The notes under the pieces were generated by a model that was given only the letters and a program-made list of their open reading frames with translations, searched no databases and was not told the DNA's origin. A stretch of 64,000 nucleotides of DNA from an uncultured Pseudomonadales bacterium. GTDB taxonomy: Bacteria > Pseudomonadota > Gammaproteobacteria > Pseudomonadales > Azotimanducaceae. Position numbers and translations under genes: made by a program. The stretch is taken from positions 3,005,046 to 3,069,045 of the forward strand of contig OY282379.1 of the NCBI GenBank assembly GCA_958295875.1. Reading direction: 5' to 3'. Below are positions 63,417-64,000 of the stretch, piece after piece; position 1 is the first letter of the stretch, and each line of letters opens with the position of its first letter.

Positions 63417-64000
63417 CAGCCATCGCAGGGGAGGCGGCGATCGCCTTCGGCGCCGTGTTCATCGTCGTCATGGCGCTGCTCGGCGCGCCGCTGTTCGCCG
63501 TCGTGCTGGCGGCGGCGATGCTCGGCTTTCTGGCGGCGGAAGTGGATCTCGCCGTGGTCGCCATCGAGCTGTATCGCATCACGGACACGCCGCTCTTGGT
63601 CGCGCTGCCGTTCTTCACCTTCGCCGGCTACCTCATGGCGCAGGCCAACACCTCGGAACGGCTGATGGCCTTGACGCGGGCGCTCTTCGGCTGGATGCCG
63701 GGGGGGCTCGCCATCGTCGGTTTCGTCGCCTGCGCCGTCTTCACCGCCCTGACGGGCGCTTCCGGCGTCACCATCGTGGCCTTGGGCGCGCTGTTGCTGC
63801 CGATGCTGAAGTCCGGCGGCTACACCGAGCGCTTCAGCTTGGGGCTGGTCACCACGTCGGGCAGCTTGGGCCTGCTGATCGTGCCGTCGGTGCCGCTCAT
63901 CCTGTACGGCATCGTCGCGCAGCAACTCGACCTTGGCGTTCACTTCACCATCCAACAGCTCTTCTTGGGCGGCGTCGCGCCGGTGCTGCTGATGATCGCC
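63413..64000 (+). CDS. TRAP transporter large membrane subunit, DctM family, 3' truncated by window edge
   Basis: The frame is open to the right edge (196 codons seen, about 425 expected). It starts at GTG 63413, overlapping the dctQ stop by four bases. Helices such as FGAVFIVVMALLGAPLFAVV and LVALPFFTFAGYLMAQANTS, the FTALTGASGVTIVALGALLL loop and GLLIVPSVPLILYGIVAQQL match DctM/SiaM. It is the sodium-driven transport channel of the TRAP system. Confidence 0.9.
   Translation, partial: MTAIAGEAAIAFGAVFIVVMALLGAPLFAVVLAAAMLGFLAAEVDLAVVAIELYRITDTPLLVALPFFTFAGYLMAQANTSERLMALTRALFGWMPGGLAIVGFVACAVFTALTGASGVTIVALGALLLPMLKSGGYTERFSLGLVTTSGSLGLLIVPSVPLILYGIVAQQLDLGVHFTIQQLFLGGVAPVLLMIA

Overview
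This is a 64 kb window from a GC-rich bacterial chromosome. The housekeeping genes (guaB-guaA-tadA in one block, glnS, an RND efflux pair, a TRAP transporter, IorAB-type molybdenum hydroxylase) fit a Pseudomonadota, most likely gammaproteobacterial, genome. The precise lineage is an inference. No rRNA, tRNA or CRISPR array was recognised. Genes run in both directions and several blocks look accessory.

Layout. 0-5.2 kb: the 3' part of a fused acyl-CoA carboxylase, a class III aminotransferase and an orphan beta-class DNA methyltransferase. 5.3-10.2 kb: eight tandem genes for NHLP-type (nitrile hydratase leader-like) RiPP precursor peptides. Seven have a recognisable sigma70-like promoter, all eight share a structured 5' leader, and several are followed by an identical stem-loop. 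They are followed by one TPR/2OG-Fe(II) oxygenase gene. 10.3-14.9 kb: guaB, guaA, tadA and a PLP-dependent dehydratase. 15-17.1 kb: a VapBC-type pair, a retropepsin-like remnant and an AAA ATPase. 17.3-23.9 kb: a TetR regulator with a small membrane protein, a Rieske oxygenase, IorAB, a peroxiredoxin and a zinc alcohol dehydrogenase. 24-33 kb: small genes, a tannase-like esterase, a secreted metzincin protease with BACON-like and LRR regions, and a heterodimeric ABC exporter.

33-36.8 kb is a visibly less GC-rich accessory island: a hydrophobic protein with an HNH nuclease, and a PD-(D/E)XK nuclease gene cut in two by an in-frame amber codon. 36.8-51.8 kb returns to core-like genes: CurA-like oxidoreductase, STAS protein, ATPase-nuclease, transglutaminase, glnS, cysteine synthase, beta-lactamase-like hydrolase, rhomboid, and a GntR-MFP-RND operon with three tandem operators.

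51.9-59.7 kb is a second accessory island. It starts with a truncated transposase and carries a tight five-gene minus-strand operon: SIS-HAD fusion, phosphoribosyltransferase-like protein, ORC/CDC6-like ATPase, an unrecognised protein and a PfkB kinase. It looks like a conflict or nucleotide-signalling system. 60-64 kb: an alpha/beta hydrolase, then a TRAP transporter (TatT lipoprotein, DctP, DctQ, and DctM running off the end).

The two most promising new systems are the histidine-rich, cysteine-free RiPP precursor array with its TPR-2OG oxygenase, and the PRTase/ORC operon.
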